Shown: one piece after another, positions 61,740 through 64,000 of the stretch
Layout of the letters: each line of letters begins with the position of its first letter
Numbering within the stretch: position 1 is the stretch's first letter
Assembly: GCA_030765525.1 (NCBI GenBank)
Contig: JAVCCK010000008.1
Coordinates: 124,001 to 188,000 of the forward strand
Origin: Candidatus Lernaella stagnicola
GTDB lineage: Bacteria; Lernaellota; Lernaellaia; Lernaellales; Lernaellaceae
DNA length: 64,000 nucleotides
Direction of reading: 5' to 3'
Notes under the pieces: generated by a model
The model's database searches: none
Told to the model about the DNA's origin: nothing
The model's input: the letters and a program-made list of their open reading frames with translations, nothing else
Made by a program: the position numbers and the translations under genes

Positions 61740-62637
61740 TCAAGTAAGCGTGATGTTCGGTGCGGCTTTATCCGGCGCGGGACGCGGCTGGGTCAACGCG
61801 AGCCCGACGGCCAAGAGGATCACCGCCCTGGCTCCATGTCGGTCTTTCGCCGACCCAGGCCCAGGAAACGAGGATCCCCACCACAGGTTGGATGAAGATG
61901 GTGATGGCGACCTTCGAGGTCGTGTCTTCCCGCAGCGCGATGTACCACCAGGTGTAGCCGCCGACCGTGCAAATGAGTGACAGATACACGACAAGAACAA
62001 ACCAATCGACTGACGTGAGTGCGCCGAGCTTCGGCCAAAAGCCGAGAAAAGATAGGGCGATGCCATTTACGAGCGAGCCGCTCAGCAAGGCGTAAGTAAC
62101 GATCTTCAGCGGCGGATTTCGATACAACAGCTCTTTACCGAGAACGGAGAAGATCGCCTCGAAGAAAACGCCGCCGGCGATGAGAAAAACCGACAACGGA
62201 TTGATCGCACCGCCGGTGCGCCAAAATTCCGAGAGCGTGATCGCGCCGCCGAAAGCGATCAGCAACGCGACCGCGGTGCGCCGGCCGACCTTTTCACGCA
62301 AGTACAAATAAGCGCCAAGCGAAACGAGCAGGGGCTCCGCCGAGGTGAGAATCGCCGCGTCCGACGACCGGCCCATGCTGACGCCGGTGTACATTAACAG
62401 GGGGCAGAGGGTGAAAGTCGAAACGCCGATGACGACGCACCGCCCGAAATCGCCCAGGGTGATGCCTAGCCCGCCGCGGGCGTACGTGATCAGCAGCAAC
62501 GGCACGACGGCGACCAGGTAACGCGTCGAGGTGACCAGGAAGTACGGCGCGTGCTGCATCAAGTCTTTGGTGCCCGCGTAGGTCCCGGCCCACAGGACGT
62601 TCATCAGCACGAGCATGAGGAGGGTGGAGCGCTTCAC
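61740..62637 (-). pseudogene. EamA/DMT-type permease with a frameshift near the C-terminus
   Basis: The frame starting at 62637 encodes about ten membrane helices of the EamA type, with both internal repeats (LWAGTYAGTK and SVLGKELLYRNPP). It is intact to GERPTWSQ. Beyond that it reads a non-hydrophobic end and stops at 61768. The expected last helix (VILLAVGLALTQ, then a short polar tail) is found in another frame ending with TGA at 61740-61742. The shift lies about 61822-61835. It may be a sequencing error, a recent mutation or a real variant. Without the shift it would be a full-length exporter of unknown small metabolites. Confidence 0.75.
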
Positions 62638-62658
62638 GATAGTTTGCGGCGCGCGCGG

Positions 62659-62820
62659 TTAGAGTTTATCGAAAGAACTTTTGGCCGCGTAGCAAATCGG
62701 ACACGTCCAGTTATCCGGCAGGTTCTCGAACGCGGTGCCGGGCGGGAAGCCGCGCGCGGGGTCGCCTTTTGCCGGGTCGTAGACATAGCCGCAATTCACG
62801 CAGACATATTTTTCAGGCAT
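62659..62820 (-). CDS. rubredoxin
   Basis: 53 residues starting Met-Pro-Glu-Lys-Tyr. Iron ligands CxxC at residues 7 and 10 ([10 protein letters not shown]) and [11 protein letters not shown] near residue 40-43. The second knuckle has Tyr where rubredoxins normally have Gly (CPxCG). Aromatic residues of the core (Tyr and Trp in DNWTC) are kept. It is an electron carrier in anaerobic or microaerobic metabolism or oxidative defence. It lies eight bases downstream of the MTHFR-type gene, so co-transcription is likely. Confidence 0.93.
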   Translation of the reverse strand: MPEKYVCVNCGYVYDPAKGDPARGFPPGTAFENLPDNWTCPICYAAKSSFDKL

Positions 62821-62828
62821 ACGGTCTC

Positions 62829-64000
62829 CTAATCCTGAATGACCGCCAACGCCGTGTTGACGTTGCCGAAAGGCGCACTGACCTGAATGCCCGCCACATG
62901 ATCGCGCATCGCATCGCGCAGTTCACGGGCGATCGTGATGCCGACGGCGCGGGCTTCTTCCTTGGTAGCGGCGCCGGCCATACGCTTCATAACGGCTTCG
63001 GGCACGTGCACGCCGGGCACTTCATTGTTCATGAACTCGGCGTTGCGAAGGCTGGCAAGCGGCCAGATCCCGGCGAGGATCGGGATGCGCGAATCGCCGA
63101 CGCGTTCCACGAAACGCAGCAGAACTTCCGGGTCGAAAACCGGTTGGGTGATGCAATACTCGGCCCCCGCTTCAATCTTCTGGTGAAAACGATCGACCTC
63201 GCGTTCTTGATCCAAATGGGTCGGATCCGTGCCCACGCCGATGATGAAGCACGTAGGCGGCCGCACCGGGTGGCCGCCGATATCCACGCCGCGATTAAGC
63301 CGCGCGGCGATCTTCGTGTAGCCGATCGAATCCAGGTCGAAAACCGCCGTTGCGAAAGGGTAGTCGCCAAGCTTCGGCGGGTCGCCAGTGATGATCAAAA
63401 TATTGTTAATGCCCGCCGCGGCGCAGCCCAACAGGTCCGATTGCATGCCGATCACGTTGCGGTCGCGGCAAGTCAGGTGCAGGATCACCTCGATGCCGAC
63501 GTTCTGTTGAATCTGCATCGCGGCGATCAGCGGGCTGACGCGGCTGGAGGCGCGCGGCCCGTCGGGAATGTTGATGGCGTCCACGCCCTGGATGTGGCAC
63601 GTCCTTGCCCGTTCGATGGTGCGGGTCAAGTCGTATCCCAGCGGGGGGACGATCTCTACGGTGGTTACCCACTGGCCATGGGCGATCTTCCACGCGAAAC
63701 GCGATTTCTCCTCGGTGGCGCAGGCGTCGACGAGTTCCACGTCCGCCTCGGGTTTCTCGACAATCTCCACGTGCTTCTTGTGCATCGTCTTGACGCTCGA
63801 CGCCAATTCTCGAATGTGTTCCGGAGCGGTGCCGCAGCAGCCGCCGACGGCGCGCGCGCCGACCTGCACGAAATGCAGCGCGTAGGTCATGAAGTACTCG
63901 GGGCTGGTCATGTAGATCAGGCGGTCGTCGACGGTCTTTGGGAACCCGGCGTTGGGTTGCACGAGCACCGGGTAAGGCGACCGGGGGATGAATTGCTCCA
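62829..64000 (-). CDS. homocysteine S-methyltransferase / methylenetetrahydrofolate reductase fusion (partial)
   Basis: The frame is open to the window end; at least 390 residues are present. The N-terminal piece shows the end of a homocysteine methyltransferase domain: QPNAGFP and the zinc-binding GGCCGT, with PEHI after it. The rest is a MetF-type TIM barrel ([59 protein letters not shown]). This fusion resembles YitJ-type bifunctional proteins that link methyl transfer to folate reduction. The Met at 63968 is internal, because coding sequence continues beyond it ([10 protein letters not shown]). Rubredoxin follows directly. Confidence 0.9.
   Translation of the reverse strand, partial: EQFIPRSPYPVLVQPNAGFPKTVDDRLIYMTSPEYFMTYALHFVQVGARAVGGCCGTAPEHIRELASSVKTMHKKHVEIVEKPEADVELVDACATEEKSRFAWKIAHGQWVTTVEIVPPLGYDLTRTIERARTCHIQGVDAINIPDGPRASSRVSPLIAAMQIQQNVGIEVILHLTCRDRNVIGMQSDLLGCAAAGINNILIITGDPPKLGDYPFATAVFDLDSIGYTKIAARLNRGVDIGGHPVRPPTCFIIGVGTDPTHLDQEREVDRFHQKIEAGAEYCITQPVFDPEVLLRFVERVGDSRIPILAGIWPLASLRNAEFMNNEVPGVHVPEAVMKRMAGAATKEEARAVGITIARELRDAMRDHVAGIQVSAPFGNVNTALAVIQD

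Overview
The window is about 62% GC by impression, densely coded, and reads as chromosome of a Gram-negative bacterium: it has a TolC/RND tripartite pump, an OmpA lipoprotein, Sec signal peptides, lipoboxes, type IV pilus retraction machinery and System II cytochrome c maturation. No rRNA or tRNA gene, CRISPR array, transposase or phage gene was seen. The mix (PATAN/DUF4388 pseudo-receiver next to PilT, DUF4398 and OmpA lipoproteins, Asp-rich secreted proteins, Cys-rich repeat protein) resembles genomes of uncultured deltaproteobacterial or Myxococcota-like lineages or a nearby candidate phylum. That placement is an inference, not something the sequence proves.

Layout. 1-7.6 kb: four B12-binding radical SAM proteins (one cut by the window edge) around an isoprenylcysteine-methyltransferase-like enzyme, a geranylgeranyl-reductase-like flavoprotein and a secreted C45-type Ntn hydrolase. 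7.7-13.3 kb: RND pump, adaptor and TolC channel. 13.6-24 kb: a minus-strand run of M14 carboxypeptidase, methyltransferase, uvrB, cupin, uvrC and comEC. 24.2-25.3 kb: a six-repeat Cys-rich protein. 25.4-29.5 kb: sugar-metabolism cluster (two Gfo/Idh/MocA dehydrogenases, a BadF-type kinase, an aldose-1-epimerase-like protein). 29.6-37.4 kb: pseudo-receiver/PATAN protein, pilT, a PilB-like protein without Walker motifs, a Zn-ribbon/Yip1 membrane protein, a helical-repeat secreted protein and two lipoproteins. 37.5-46 kb: tyrS, a stand-alone PRTase-like protein, a full thiamin operon (thiC-thiF-thiS-thiG-thiH-thiE) behind a TPP riboswitch, and xseA. 46-53.6 kb: TlpA-like thioredoxin, DsbD, an SH3/FxLYD protein, an EF-hand-like protein, ResB, CcsA and EngB. 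53.6-57.3 kb: SGNH-like protein, MoeB/ThiF-like E1, mnmA, larE. 57.4-64 kb: an unknown lipoprotein, a YCF48-like protein, PduO-type adenosyltransferase, a frameshifted EamA permease, rubredoxin and a homocysteine methyltransferase-MTHFR fusion cut by the window end.

The most unusual theme is a set of exported proteins with long Asp/Asn tracts. Three end in a short Gly-Gly-Cys tail (GGCF, GGCF, GGCGC) with no following membrane segment, and a fourth carries the Asp tract directly behind its lipidated Cys. This may be an undescribed C-terminal modification or anchoring signal. Other points for a second look are the PilB-like pseudo-ATPase, the pseudo-receiver, an RND permease without the canonical Asp-Asp/Lys proton relay, the 54-residue 8-Cys repeat protein and the radical SAM/isoprenoid gene neighbourhood.

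B12 use runs through the window: B12-binding radical SAM enzymes and a PduO adenosyltransferase. Sulfur transfer does too: ThiF/ThiS/ThiG/ThiH, a MoeB-like E1, MnmA and LarE. DsbD, TlpA, ResB and CcsA form a coherent periplasmic thiol-reduction and haem-attachment set.
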